64,000 nt of DNA from Phyllostachys edulis (Eukaryota; Streptophyta; Magnoliopsida; Poales; Poaceae): NCBI GenBank assembly GCA_036346405.1, contig CM070546.1, positions 102,430,826 through 102,494,825 on the forward strand, given 5' to 3'. Below the pieces are notes generated by a model. That model saw only the letters and a program-made list of their open reading frames with translations. It had not been told where the DNA came from and did no database searches. How positions within the stretch are numbered: the stretch's first letter is position 1; each line of letters opens with the position of its first letter. The translations under genes and the position numbers were made by a program. Shown here piece by piece: positions 21,965 to 34,405 of the stretch.

Positions 21965-24900
21965 TCAAGGAGTAAAACTAGGAAACACTCTTTGTATGAA
22001 ATATGCATCTTCCCAGGTTGCAGTTTCAGGAGGTAGATTCAACCAATGAATTAACCACTGAACCACTAGTTCATTGTTCCTAGGGATCACCCTTCTCTCC
22101 AAAACTGCTACAGGCACCACCTTGATGTTGCCCTCCTTATCAATCAATGGCAGCTCCTTACTTGGCACTACCTTATCACCATTGTGCTTCTTTAATTGGC
22201 TGACATGAAAAGTGAAATGCAATTGACATCCTTCTAGCAGCAACATCTTATAAGCCACCTTGCCCACTCTCTCTAATACTCTAAATGGACCATAGAACTT
22301 GGAGTGCAATTTCAGAGATCGGTGTATACTCAAAGAAGTATGCCGGTAAGGTTGAATCTTCAAGTAAACCATGTCCCCAACTGAGAATTCCCTCTCTGTC
22401 CTCTTCTTATCAGCATAAGTTTTCATCTTATTCTGAGCTTTAATTAAGTTATCTTTGATCACTTGCAGGGCCAACTGTCTTTTCTGCAATAAACCCTTAA
22501 CTTCCTCAGTCTGTGAATCAGGTAAAACTACCTCTGAAATCCGAGGAGGTGGAAATCCATACAATGCCTGAAAAAGGGTCATCTTTAATGTTGTATGAAA
22601 ACTTGTGTTGTACCACCACTCAGCCATAGATAACCAGTTGTGCCATTTCCTAGGATTAGCAAACACCATGCACCTCAAGTAACACTCTAGGCATTGATTC
22701 ACTCGTTCCGTTTGACCGTCAGTCTCAGGATGATATGAAGTACTAAGCCTCAACTTAACCCCCAAAGTCTTGAACAAATCTTGTCACAAATGGCTAGTGA
22801 AAATACGATCTCTATCAGTGATAATGACCGAAGGCATTTTATGATGTTTGAACACATTGTCAATAAAAGCTTTAACCACATATTGGACTGAAAAAGGGTG
22901 GCTCAATGAAATGAAATGAAATGAAATGAGAGTATTTAGTAAACCTATCTACTACTACCAAGATTACCTCCTTTTCTTCAGATTTCGGTAGCCCCTCTAT
23001 AAAATCCATTGATATGTGTGTCCAAGCCATATCAGGTATGGGTATAGGTTGCAATAATCCCGGATATGGAACATGCTCCGACTTGTTCTTCTGACAAACA
23101 ACACAACTCTTAACAAACTCCTCTACCTCTTGCTTCGTCCGAGGCCAATAGAAAAGAAGTTTGAGCCTTTGATAAGTAGCCCTCTCACCTGAATGGCCCC
23201 TAAGTGCAGAATCATGAAAGGAAGTTAGTAGTTGTTTCTTAAGTGTAGTCTGAGAGCCCACATACAATTTACCTTTATACCTCAAAATCCCATGCTTCAA
23301 GGAGTAATTCGGTTGAGCATTAGAATTGATGCTCAATTGGGTCATGAGGTCCTTACATACATCATCATTTTCATAGCTTGTGACTATTTCAGTGATCCAA
23401 ACTGGAGTTGCTGCTGTAACTACTAGTACCTGCTCATCATATTTAACCCTTGAAAGAGCGTCGGCTGCTTTATTTTCTTGTCCTCTTTTGTATTCTACCT
23501 TGTAGTTATACCCCAACAATTTGACTAGCAACTTGTGTTGCACTCCTTCAGTCAGTCTTTGCACTTGTATATATTTTAAACTTTGCTGATCGGTTTTGAT
23601 AATCAGTGTGGATCCAGCAAAATAGTGTTTCCATCTCTTAAGTGCCTCAAGAATTGCTAGAGCCTCCTTATCATAAGTAGACATGGCAGACGATTTCAAT
23701 CCTATTGCTTTACTCATAAAAGATATGGGCCTCCCACCTTGCATTAGCACTGCACCAATCCCATATCCACTTGCATTAGTCTCTAGGACAAATGGTTGAG
23801 AATAATCAGGTAAGGCCATAACTGGTGTTGATGACATGACTAACTTGATGTTGCTAAATGCTTCTTTCAGCTCATTCCCCCCAATAAACCCCTCCTTAAG
23901 TGAAGTAAATAAGAGTTTACAAATAATACCATAACCCTTTACAAATCTTCGGTAGTAGCCTGCTAACCCCCCCAAAAAAACTCCTCAATTGTGTCACATT
24001 TTGAGGTTCTGGCCATCTCTTGACAGCTTCTATCTTGACAGGGTCGGTAGCCACTCCATCCTTCTTAATAATGTGTCCCAAGTACTCAATTTGAGGCTGA
24101 CCGAATACACACTTGCTCCTCTTACCATACAATTTCTCTTTTCTCAAAATTTCAAACACTGCTTTCAAATGGGTATGGTGTTCTTCAATGGACTGGCTAT
24201 AAATTAAAATATCATCAAAAAATACTAGCACAAATTGTCTCAAAAACTTGCTTAGAATGGTGTTCATTAATGTTTGAAACGTTGCAGGGGCATTAGTAAG
24301 TCCAAATGGCATAACTATGAATTCATAATTACCCAAATAAGTGCTAAACGCTGTCTTTTCAATATCCTCACACCTCATTCTTATCTGGTGGTATCCAAAC
24401 ATAAGGTCGATTTTAGATAATACTCTTGCTCCATGAAGCTCATCCAATAAATCTTCAATCACAGGAATGGGATACTTGTTTTTGATTGTGGTTGAATTCA
24501 AATGTCTATAGTCAATGCACATCCTCCATGAACCATCCTTCTTTTTAACCAAAATTGCCGGTGATGAGTAAGGGCTAACACTTGTCCTTATGGTTTTTTA
24601 TTTCAATAGCTGTTCAACTAAGCCTTCCATAGCATCCTTCTAGTAGTGTGGAAGTCGGTAAGGCCTTTGGTTCACTGGTTTAGCCCCAGGGATAATCGGA
24701 ATAGAATGATCACAATCCCTTCTTGGGGGAAGTTGCTGAGGTTCCTAAAAAATGTCCTGATATTTCAGCAATAGAGGCTGAATGCTATCTGGTATCTGAC
24801 AGTTCTTTTTATCTTCTTGTACTAAAGTTTGAGCATAGACAACTGCCCCAATAACTCCCTTCTTCATCAGTTTCTCCAAATGACTCATTTCAATCAAATA

Positions 24901-25367
24901 ATTGTGCCCAAACAGGGTTTCACCATGAAAGATTACCTTCTTCATGCCATTTTTATTTATTGATAATTCTCTTGTCCTGAGGTCCAATCCAATAGGGCTA
25001 TGTGTATAAATCCAGTCAACTCCTAGGATCACACATACCCCTTTAATGGTAGCACTCTTAGATCTGATGTAAATTGCTCTCCTTGTATATCATATTTGCA
25101 ATCATTGCAAAAAGTCTCACTCCACAATATAGTTCCATTAACAATCCTAACTTTGACTACAGTATGATTGGTGACTATGCAGTGTGCTTTCAATACAAAC
25201 TGAGGACTCACAAATGTAGCACTACTTCCATTGTCCACTAATGTTGTGGCTTTCACTCCCCCTACATTCATGGTTAATGTAAATGTATTGCAAGCTGAAC
25301 TAGTACCCTGCACAACATGCATTGAAATTTGTAATATTGCTTCATCAGCCTGATTTTCTGGACTCAA
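21965..25367 (-). pseudogene. pol of the gypsy element (PR-RT-RH-INT), interrupted by stops
   Basis: Order on the minus strand: aspartic protease (VDNGSSATFVSPQFV, 25029-25367, DNGSS in place of D-S/T-G), linker with GVDWIYTHSPIGLDL (24745-25032), RT with CIDYRHLN and the catalytic FFDDILIYS (23917-24552), RNase H (ETNASGYGIGAVLMQ) and integrase H2C2 zinc finger plus core (22872-23975), and integrase C-terminus with chromodomain-like PPETATWEDAYFIQ (21965-22777). Stops near 24600 and 22780 break it; the latter falls where a Trp codon is expected. RT active site is intact but the ORF is not. Confidence 0.85.
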
Positions 25368-25387
25368 AGGTGGGCTATCACATTGAG

Positions 25388-26789
25388 CTAATTCATTTCC
25401 TTCAATCTCCTCATCCTCATCTTCTTCTTCCTGGTGTCCTTGAGTAACTGAAAATAATTGTTTTTCGCTTGGTTTACATTTATGGCCGGGAAACCATGAC
25501 TCTGGACATTTTCAGCACTTCCCACAATCCTTTCCACTTCTGTTGTTGTGACCAGCTCCTTTGTGATTAACATCCTTTTCAAATCTTAAGACTTTGTTCC
25601 GACACTTGTGTTAGCTCTCCCCTTCTCTTGAGTTGGAGCCTTCCACTCTATTGAAGCTAGTGTATGTTCTAGAGTTTAGAGGGTGTGATTGCTCGATCCT
25701 TCTCTCAATCCAAATTGCTTCAATCATACTCCTGGGTCTATGGCATTGTAAGTGATTCTAAATGTAGTCTTGCAACCTAGCCACAAAGCTACACACATAA
25801 TACTCATCAGGTAACAAAGGATTATCTCTTCTGACCAAGCTCATAACCTCCTCGAACTGATCTACATAAGCTCGGACTGTCCCTGTTTGCTTCAACCAAT
25901 GGAACGTTCGCACATTGTCATAGATTAACGACTCGGCGAATCTCTCCAATCATCCTGCAAAACTGATACCAAGGAAGAATAGCAGCATTACAGCCCGTTC
26001 CTCTCCACCAATAATGAGCTCTATCCTTCAAATAGGTCACTGCATAATCTACTCTTTGTTCTAATGGCATTATAGCAGCTTCAAAATACTTTTCAGCTTT
26101 GGCTATCCACCCATCCTGATCAGTGCCATCAAACTCAGGGAAGTTCAGCTTTGGTGATTTCAACACCGCTTGAGTCCTGTTGTTTTCCGGGAAGTGAGGT
26201 TTGCTAATTTGTTGTCCTAGTTTCAAGTAGTTGTCAAATGAAGGTGAACTTATCGGTTCATCGGTGGTATTCGTAGCCCACTGCATTGGCCAATAATTAG
26301 CTGATCCTGTTGCCAGATTGGCCCCATTGAAATTACTGTAAGGAAAATCGGGATTTGCAGCATATTGAGTCATTACTGTGGGGTTATCAATTCCAAGGGT
26401 TCTACCATTTTGTTCACCCAATATCACAGGTATAGTACTGACATTGCCTATAGGTCTGCCCTGATTAGAGTTCAGACCAGGTGGAATGGTGGGATTAAAA
26501 TTCATTCCCGAAGTGGCTATGACTGGTTCAATGTTTACCCCCTTGCCGCTACTCAACATAGCTAACGTCGCAACTGGACTCATTTGTGGAGATGATGCAA
26601 TAATAGGCATTAGAGTAGCAGGTGAAGTCCCAAAATTACCTTGGTAGCTTGATTGTCGATCAGAAGCTTCTCTACCGATTTGGCCATTCATGAAGTTCGT
26701 CATTAATCCCATCATTTTCTCCATCTGTAGCTGCATCTGCAAATTGTTGTCTTCTTGAGAGATGCAATACTCCTTTTTACTTCATCCAT
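25388..26789 (-). pseudogene. gag of the gypsy element, frameshifted
   Basis: The likely start is the ATG at 26789 (MDEVKRSIASL); a one-base shift near 26755 separates it from the long frame 25918-26742. The capsid-like core contains KLNFPEFDGTDQDGWIAKAE and YLKDRAHYWW, typical of plant gypsy gag (retrotransposon gag domain). Downstream frames (25758-25949, 25388-25582) contain the capsid C-terminus (SLVRRDNPLLPDEYYVCSFV) with intervening stops. It formed virus-like particles packaging the element RNA in the live ancestor. Confidence 0.75.
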
Positions 26790-27062
26790 TTCAGCTAAGG
26801 TCACATATGTCTTCTCTTCCTCCTCAACTCCAACTCCCTTGTTCGGCTTTACCATCTTCACGGATATGTTTAGATCTGAACCAGAGTTTTACTGGTATGG
26901 CAGTGTACCATCCAAACCGCACAGATCTCACAAATCCCCATAGCTTTCCCTCAACTCCTCGATGGATCTGCTTAGTTCCAGAATTTTACAAGGAGACAAC
27001 GAATTGCCCCCTCAACCCTCACCACCGCAGAACCAATGACGAGATTGAGGCCAAGGATCAGT

Positions 27063-27074
27063 GCTCTAATACCA
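27063..27074 (-). other. Primer binding site of the gypsy element
   Basis: Minus-strand TGGTATTAGAGC two bases after the 5' LTR; it matches the 3' end complement of initiator tRNA-Met (TGGTATCAGAGC) with one change. Confidence 0.75.
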
Positions 27075-27076
27075 AT

Positions 27077-27604
27077 TGACAGGTTCTGGAAGTTCAGAAC
27101 CAAAATCGCCAGGCTCAACACCGAGATTTCTGTGGGTTTTTAGCACAAAATGGGGACTAAAAGACTAATGCTAAGGTATTGCGGCTAGGGTTTGTATATT
27201 GATTAAAAGATACCGAATCAATCGGATTATAAGCTTTTATATCTGCCGTTTTTAACTGAAAACAATAAAACTGAAAGAGTAAATGAGTTCGGCAAAAACC
27301 ACAGTCTTCAATTGGAATGCGGTAAAGCAGTAAATGGACTTGAGCCGTCGGATGTCCATCGAACGCCATAGAACGCCTGATCCATTCAGACTAGTCCGAA
27401 CGTCCCAATGGACTTGAGCCGTCGGATGTTCATCCAACGCCATAGAACGCTTGGTCCGTTCGGACCATTCTGAGTGAGTGGAGTTGAAGTCGGCGCCGAC
27501 ATCACATAATCAAAGTAGACCGTAGGATCTTCATAAGCCCTTTTTGCTTGCATCTAGACCGTTGAAGTAAAATATACCGGTTCATACTATTCCAGTTCCT
27601 GACA
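27077..27604 (-). repeat. 5' LTR of the gypsy element
   Basis: Starts TGTCAGGAACTGG on the minus strand and ends CCAGAACCTGTCA. A TATAAAAG box lies near 27234-27241 (minus). A sub-repeat of about 72 bp (ATGGACTTGAGCCGTCGGAT) occurs twice. The 3' LTR differs by about 27 substitutions. Confidence 0.93.
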
Positions 27605-27893
27605 CGGCAGGAGCCAAGCGCCGCAAGCTGCCGGTGCCGGCCAGTCGTCGTCCACTCTGGAGAGGGCCGAGAGCTACCAGACGACCGTGAGGCTTGCAAA
27701 GGAGACCTTGAAGGAGCTCGACGAGGTCTCGGAGCAGCGGCAGCAGGGCGGCGATCAAGGCGGCAGCGGCGACGAGGAGCACCAGGACGGCATGCAGCAT
27801 AGGTTAGATTACGGTACGCGCGTGCGCGCGTCAGAATCAAATCAAGCGCAAGAGGTTATGGATGGGCTGGCCGGAGCAGAAAACTCTAGTTAA

Positions 27894-29777
27894 TTAGATT
27901 GCACGATATCGATTCCCTTCTTTCTTTTCTTCCGAGATTTGATGTTGTGTATCTTACCTTGCCTTCTTTCTAGCCGAAGGTCGTAGTACTAACGCAATCA
28001 GCTGATTAACGATGTTATTTTGACTGGTTTTAGGAAAGATGCCATCTACGCTTGTCGAACCCAAGATCATTATAGCACCTAATTTTAGGTATATGGACTA
28101 ATTCTATGCTATTTATAGCAGAGTTCCTGCCCTTTGCCTGATTTGCCTCAATCTCAAAGGCCTCTTGAAAAGTTACCGCTGATTGTATCAATATACAGTA
28201 GCCTGTTCTATTCTGACATGTTCATAGCTCAGCAGTATACGTGTTCAATGTTCTTTTCGACCATCGTTGAAAATGCTGCATGCTATTTATTGTGTAACCG
28301 AGTTCCTCAGGGTTCTTTGGATGCAAAATCTCACGCCTCTCCAGGAGTCAAAACAAGGGGGGTTTTGTGCCCAGCACTCAGTAGAGTTCACAAGAGCTTC
28401 CTGCCGAATCCAATACCAAGCAGATGGTGCCATTTTTGTACCTGAAAGTGCATATCTCGATCTGACAGTGGGCGTGAACGAACAAAGTTACTTCATCGGT
28501 GATGAAAAGCAAAGCAGAGGCAAAATAGGCTCACATGATACACTGCTAGCTTACTGCTTCCGAGTCCTCCTAGCTTGGAATGGCTGGAACCAGGCGGCTC
28601 AAATCTCTGTTGATCAGCAGCTATACTAAAAATCATCAGCCAAAGACAAACTGACAAAGGCCAACATACACAACAATAATAAAAAGCACCAGATACATCG
28701 TAATTTCCCACGCAATTTCGTTCAGGTGATATCTAGCTTCTGACATGTAAATGATGCTACCTAAAGAACAGGTTTGGGAACCGAGTTAGCTTTTGACAGT
28801 GATCATACACCGGGAAGAAATGGAAGAACAAAAGCAACCATCCCAGAAAATCTAGAAACTTAAACTGGTACCTAGTCTTGCACAAACTCTTGGTCAAGCT
28901 ACCCAAAAGAGACAATGGTAGGCCATAAGCAACTACCTAATAAGAAATTACTCCCTCCGTTCAAAAACAGAGGTTTTAGAGAATATATGCAATCAAACCT
29001 CCCTAACTTCAACTACTGATAAGTAAAAATATCTAGATTGCTGGTATGAAAAATAAGATAAAACATAATACTTCCATACATTATATTCTCATAGCCTTTC
29101 ACCAATATATTGTGATATGAATTAGTTATCAAAGCTCTATCTTGGATTCCATGCCGACGTCCAAAACGACAATATATGGGATTAGAGAGAGTAGAAGCTA
29201 ATGTAACGTGTTAGCTGATAAGCACAGGCAGCACAGCTCACCACTTCGCTGGGCCTAATGATCTCAATATGGATACTGCAAAAGACCAAGACAAAGCAAA
29301 GTAAAAAAAATGCATCAACAAAAAATGGCCAACACAACGTAACACTTCAGAAGAAAACAGGAATCTAGGTAGCACACCAATATAATCTCCTACATCAAGG
29401 TGGTATGAATTGGTGGTAGAATGAACTCGTTTGGACTATGTATTGGTGTATAAAGGGTGTTAGATTTACTAAGAAAAGACAGAAATAGCAGGAAAGGACC
29501 ACATCGATAATCTTGATATCATATTGAAAGAAACTAAGCTAAGCATTGTAAGCAAAATCCTTTCCTATATAGGAGTAAACACCTAGGTTAATAGTGTGCA
29601 AATCTTACTAGTATGGCCACACAAACAAAAAAATTACAAGCACAGGTGGCATGAGAATGGTTAATACCTCTGAGGCTCTGACTATAACTTTATATGCACA
29701 GGTGCACAAACACGGGTCAGCTGCAACACCAACACAGAATAACAGGAATGCCAGTGGCTTGTGAAAAGTGAAAACAC
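27894..29777. other. Interval without a recognised gene, downstream of SF3A1
   Basis: 27894-28640 may be downstream sequence of the split gene; a 120-codon open frame (28267-28629, plus) has no domain that I recognise. At 28949-28970 TACTCCCTCCGTTC resembles the end of a Stowaway-type element, but the matching opposite end is missing. The remainder is AT-rich, intergenic or distal 3' flank of SF3A1. Confidence 0.4.
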
Positions 29778-31700
29778 ACAGTAACTTTAGTTAGCACACA
29801 ACAATATGTCCTTCACATGCTTATCTAAAGCTTAATGCATTAGGAAAAATGAGGGTAAGAAAATGGCCATTGGGGCATACAGAATTAAGTTCCCAACTAA
29901 ATACGTATCCTACTTCTTAAAAGATTCCACCAGCAGCGATGTGATGGATGCCATGCTATTCTGTCAAAAAGAATCTTAGGATCAGAGACATCACCCACAA
30001 TTCTAATAGAATTAGAGCTACAGTCATAAGCTTGACCCAGACCTTTCACAATAAGCACTTGAAGAAACAGTGCCTTCACCGATGCAGTACAGAAGAATCT
30101 ACAATAACATGCAAGCATTCACATAAGAGAACATGGAATAACATGGAATAAAAGCACTGTGCACTTCCAAGATATAAGAACATCTCAAAATACCAAACAG
30201 CAAAAGCTAAAGCAGACATCTGAACTCTGAAGTAACATTAAGTAGGTATCCATTAGCTCCCTCAAGTAACATAATGGTAATATCAAGGCTAAGCACCTCC
30301 GATATAACCATATTAAGAAAACACAGGCAAATCTGAAGTTCACGTGGTGCAAATAATAGTACCTGACCTTATAAAAAACATAATACAAGAAACACAAAGG
30401 CAGGAACCAACAAAAGGATTCTCCATGATAGCTTCTGAAGTTTGGTTGTAAGCATTAACCTGCCAGCGCATTGAGATACAAAAATGCTCATTTTTTTCTC
30501 CCACCACGCTCCCTCAGTGTTAGATTGATCACCACTCCGGGGCCAACATTGTAGTAAGCAAGAGTAAGATTGTCTTTGAGGAAACTAGTCCTGACACTCA
30601 GCTTCTGCTTATTAGCAGGGAGCTGCAACTCTCCAGCAATCTGCTCCTTCAGACTGCCAACTGTGTCTGAGAGTGATTGGACAGGGATCTCCAAAACCTG
30701 GCCTCGCAAGTTTCCTTCATCAAGGTTGGGTACGGACACACAGTAACTTTAGTTAGCACACAACAATATGTCCTTCACATGCTTATCTAAAGCTTAATGC
30801 ATTAGGAAAAATGAGGGTAAGAAAATGGCCATTGGGGCATACAGAATTAAGTTCCCAACTAAATACGTATCCTACTTCTTAAAAGATTCCACCAGCAGCG
30901 ATGTGATGGATGCCATGCTATTCTGTCAAAAAGAATCTTAGGATCAGAGACATCACCCACAATTCTAATAGAATTAGAGCTACAGTCATAAGCTTGACCC
31001 AGACCTTTCACAATAAGCACTTGAAGAAACAGTGCCTTCACCGATGCAGTACAGAAGAATCTACAATAACACGCAAGCATTCACATAAGAGAACATGGAA
31101 TAACATGGAATAAAAGCACTGTGCACTTCAAGATATAAGAACATCTCAAAATACCAAACAGCAAAAGCTAAAGCAGACATCTGAACTCTGAAGTAACATT
31201 AAGTAGGTATCCATTAGCTCCCTCAAGTAACATAATGGTAATATCAAGGCTAAGCACCTCCGATATAACCATATTAAGAAAACACAGGCAAATCTGAAGT
31301 TCACGTGGTGCAAATAATAGTACCTGACCTTATAAAAAACATAATACAAGAAACACAAAGGCAGGAACCAACAAAAGGATTCTCCATGATAGCTTCTGAA
31401 GTTTGGTTGTAAGCATTAACCTGCCAGCGCATTGAGATACAAAAATGCTCATTTTTTTCTCCCACCACGCTCCCTCAGTGTTAGATTGATCACCACTCCG
31501 GGGCCAACATTGTAGTAAGCAAGAGTAAGATTGTCTTTGAGGAAACTAGTCCTGACACTCAGCTTCTGCTTATTAGCAGGGAGCTGCAACTCTCCAGCAA
31601 TCTGCTCCTTCAGACTGCCAACTGTGTCTGAGAGTGATTGGACAGGGATCTCCAAAACCTGGCCTCGCAAGTTTCCTTCATCAAGGTTGGGTACGGACAC
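29778..31700. repeat. Recent tandem duplication (962 + 961 bp) covering SF3A1 terminal exon and 3' region
   Basis: Copy A is 29778-30739 and copy B 30740-31700. By eye they differ only by one substitution (CATGCAAGC versus CACGCAAGC) and one deleted C (CTTCCAAGAT versus CTTCAAGAT). Breakpoints share a short ACAC microhomology: GGACAC|ACAGTAAC at the internal junction, GGACAC|TGAGATG at the right end, AAAACAC|ACAGTAAC at the left. The right breakpoint is 18 bp inside the last SF3A1 exon, so only copy B retains the splice acceptor. Confidence 0.95.
30488..30739 (-). pseudogene. Duplicate of SF3A1 terminal exon lacking its splice acceptor
   Basis: Encodes the same 83 residues of the ubiquitin-like domain (VSVPNLDEGNLRG to LRERGGRKK, stop at 30488-30490) as the real exon at 31449. 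The duplication junction removed the first six codons (GPAHIS) and the ctgcag acceptor; the upstream sequence is instead ...TTACTGTGTGTCC. Normal splicing from exon 1 would therefore reach copy B first and terminate there. Copy A is probably untranslated 3' flank. Confidence 0.9.
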
Positions 31701-33959
31701 TGAGATGTGAGCAGGGCCCTGCAGGAAAGAGAATAAATTAGCATGCCACGGTCCTTAAATTGCAATATAACTGGAACAAGATTAAAAAGAAAGAATTAGG
31801 TAACTAGAGTGGAGCTATATGAAAAGAGTCATTACCGGGTGCTGAGCAAGGAACTGCTCTGCTGGGATAAGAGAAGCATCATCTGCTCTCTGCCTCTTAG
31901 GTTCTGGTTCATCAGGTAGAGGTGGCTGCTCCTCAGCAGGTGGCTGTGGAGGCAAAGGTGGTTGAGGCTGAGGGATTCCAATGGGATTGACAATGGTCGG
32001 CATGTGTGGCGGTGGGGGCATAGGGAAATGGCGTGGTGGACCAGGCATGAACTGAGTCTGACCTGGAGGCGGAGGGATATTGGTTGGCATTTGACCCATT
32101 GGAACTGGCATCCTAATCATCTGCGTCTGACCTGGTATTGGTGGTGGAGGTGGATGCATGGTAGAAATCATATGTGGAACTCCTTGCATATGATGATGTG
32201 GAGCCATATTGATACCACCTTGGGGTGGGACAGGATACGGCGTTGTATTAGGTTGGAATCGGGGGACATTAACCAAAGGAAGCGGTTGAGGGGGTCGGGG
32301 AATTGACATGCCAGGCCAGGCAAGTGGAGCTGGACCAGGAAGAGTTCTCCCATCAACATTCGAAGCACCAACCTGTTCCTCACCACCCATAGACAATGCT
32401 TGAGTGGCAGTCCAACCAATGCTACCAGAATGACCATCCCAAATAACCTGCTTTGGCTGCTCATCCTTTTTCTTCTCAATTTCTGCCTTGACAGCATTAG
32501 AAACCTCTTCCTCAGTTGTTCCAAAAATGTCTGGCCTAGTACGGGCAAGACCCACAATGTTACGAGAGATCTCATCGTCAGGAGCCAGAGTTGTCTCCTT
32601 AATCTTTGCCAACATCCTTTCTTTCTGTTCCTTGTATTTAGGGTCAATGAGCGAGATGCGCATGTGTTCCTCCATCTCGCTGATTGGAATGAGCTCCCCA
32701 GTTATCGGCGAGACAACGAACTTAGTCGGGTCCCTCTCAGCAGGGATCCTCTCCTCAGGCCTTTTATAGTTCTTGACAATTCTCATAGGCGGCTCCTCAT
32801 CGCCAGACACCATAACTTGTGCTCCTCCTTCAATCTCCTCAAGCCTTGCTGTCCGCATTCCTTCCTCAACAAGTTGCATCTCCTCCTCATCCATCTCCAT
32901 CTCAACCTCCCCCCTAGCTGGTTCAGCCAATTCCAAGGCTTCCTCCTCTCCTGAGTTATCCATCCTCTTCCGACGCTTCAACTCTTCTAGAGTAGGTGGC
33001 ACAGGAAGCCCCTCATACTCATCATCCACAAACTCAATTGTCTCGACGACAACAAAATCGTGCCAATCAATCATCGCCATCTGCGCCCTCTCCTGTTCAA
33101 TCTCGTCCTCTGCCTGCTGCCTCGCATGCTCCTGCGATCGGTCCCACTCCAGCCGGTTCAGGCACCGCTCCAGCACCGTAGTCAGGTCCTTCGACCCCTC
33201 CCGCAGCTCCTTCAGCAGCGCAGGCACGCCCTCGTCCGGCTTCAGCACCCTCGAGTACGCGTCCGTAAGCTGCGCGAAGAACGTGAACATGCTGTGCGTA
33301 GGGCGGATGAAGTGGAACTGCGGGTTGTTGTTCTCGCGCGTTGCCAGGCTCGTCAGGAAGCTCTTCCCGTTCCGAGCCACGAACTGCGCGGTCAGCTTGA
33401 TGAAGTCCAGCTCCTCCCCGGTGATCCCCTCAGGTAGCCGCACCGTGTACAGCTCCTTGGCCGGCGGCACCAGCACCTTGGTTGGCGGCGGCACCCGGAA
33501 GGGTGCAGAGTGGTCGGGCTTCGACTCGGCGCCATCGGTGGGCGCCGCGGAGTCGAGCGGGGGCGGCGGTCCGGAGTCGTCGGACTCGGGGGCCGCGGAC
33601 GCGTCGGGGGCGAGCGGCTGGGCGGCGAGCTCGGAGATGCGGTGCTGGTAGTAGGCGTGGTAGGGGTCGGAGGGCTGGAGGAAGTTAAACTTGGCGTTGC
33701 CCTGGTTGTGCGAAATGATGCGGCGCTCGAACTCGGGCCCGTTCTTGGCGACGAAGGTGGCCGTCTTCTCGATTATGACCCGGATGTCAGGCGGCGGGTG
33801 TATGATGCCGATGGTGCGCGTGTGGGTCGCCACCGTCGGCGGGGGCTCGGGCTTCGGGGGGTCGCCGGTGGCGGCGGCCGCGGGAGGCGACTGCTGCTGC
33901 TGCTGCTGGCCGTCGCCGTCGCCCTCCGGCGCGGGGAGGGTCAGGATGGGGGCGCCCAT
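31449..33959 (-). CDS. SF3A1: Splicing factor 3A subunit 1 (U2 snRNP, Prp21/SF3a120 family)
   Basis: Two coding exons, 33959-31836 and 31718-31449, join in phase 0 (CACCCG|gtaatg ... ctgcag|GGCCCT) to give 797 residues, close to plant SF3A1 length (about 785 in Arabidopsis). The protein has SURP1 about residues 58-108 (TFVAKNGPEFERRI, NFLQPSDPYHAYY), SURP2 about 182-235 (QFVARNGKSFL, FHFIRPTHSMF), a PRP21-like core with acidic stretches, ITGELIPISEMEEHMRI, a Pro-rich region, and a C-terminal ubiquitin-like domain (about 710-797, IAGELQLPANKQKL). SF3A1 is part of the SF3a complex that matures the 17S U2 snRNP and stabilises it at the branch site in the nucleus. The start is chosen because MGAPILTLPAPEGD has a G-rich 5' leader and no upstream in-frame ATG nearby. 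A tandem duplication lies at its 3' end. Confidence 0.96.
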
Positions 33960-34121
33960 GGCGGTGGCCGTGGCGGTGGGGATTAGGGTTTCGGCGAGCG
34001 GGGTGGGCGGAGGTTTAGATCGGGAAGACGATGGGGCTAGCCCGCGACGCGAGAGGTAGGGTTAAACTCGACTGCTTGAGGCGAGGCCGACGGGTCGGGT
34101 GGAGACGTGGAGGGCTGAAGC

Positions 34122-34356
34122 AGGGGTGGCAAAATGGGCCCTGCTTTCCGGGCCGGTCCAAAGTACGAGACAATTTGGTCGGTCTGGTCACGACATAATT
34201 CACACTGTAGCTGGGTCGGACGGGTATAACAAGCCGTTCTGTGCTTTAGTCGCTACCTTGGTTCATCGGGTCGGTCCGGTCTGACATGACCCGTTCATTT
34301 TTAGTAAGCTTCAGTCGCTACCTTGGTCCATCGGGTCGGTCCGATCTGGCATGACC

Positions 34357-34405
<49 letters not shown>

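Larger units (their letters stand above)
21408..27604 (-). mobile_element. Complete Ty3/gypsy retrotransposon, decayed
   Basis: Two 528-bp LTRs in the same orientation (27077-27604 as 5' LTR, 21408-21935 as 3' LTR), TG...CA ends, a primer site like tRNA-Met next to the 5' LTR and a G-rich polypurine tract next to the 3' LTR. Between them on the minus strand lie gag, protease, RT, RNase H and integrase in the gypsy order. The LTRs differ at roughly 27 of 528 positions by eye (about 5%), suggesting an insertion on the order of a couple of million years ago at commonly used grass rates. Stops interrupt pol. A chromodomain-like C-terminus points to the chromovirus branch. Confidence 0.93.
21250..27893 (+). 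pseudogene. Gene-like open frame split by the gypsy insertion
   Basis: The flanks of the gypsy element look like one GC-rich coding exon. Left part, about 21310-21407, is open and charged (encodes e.g. ADKDAAERAMELVD in one frame). Right part, 27605-27893, is open in the frame GRSQAPQAAGAGQSSS, continuing ERAESYQTTVRLAKETLKEL and an acidic Gln/Gly tail. The right part has a possible splice donor CATAGgtta near 27800. I do not recognise the protein; a helical, Glu/Lys-rich small protein is all that can be said. No clear 5-bp target duplication (CCGCG versus CGGCA) was found, so continuity of the two halves is inference. With the element in place the locus is presumably inactive. Confidence 0.35.

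Noticed and set aside
28949..28975. Stowaway MITE
   Set aside because: Only one end (TACTCCCTCCGTTC) is present; no partner end or TA duplication within reach.
29897..31113. Duplicate small ORFs (67-73 codons) in both tandem copies
   Set aside because: They repeat only because the DNA is duplicated; they lie in the 3' flank of SF3A1 with no homology.
32773..33651. 292-codon open frame on the plus strand opposite SF3A1
   Set aside because: Antisense shadow of a GC-rich, strongly conserved coding exon; Ser-rich composition comes from the opposite strand codons.
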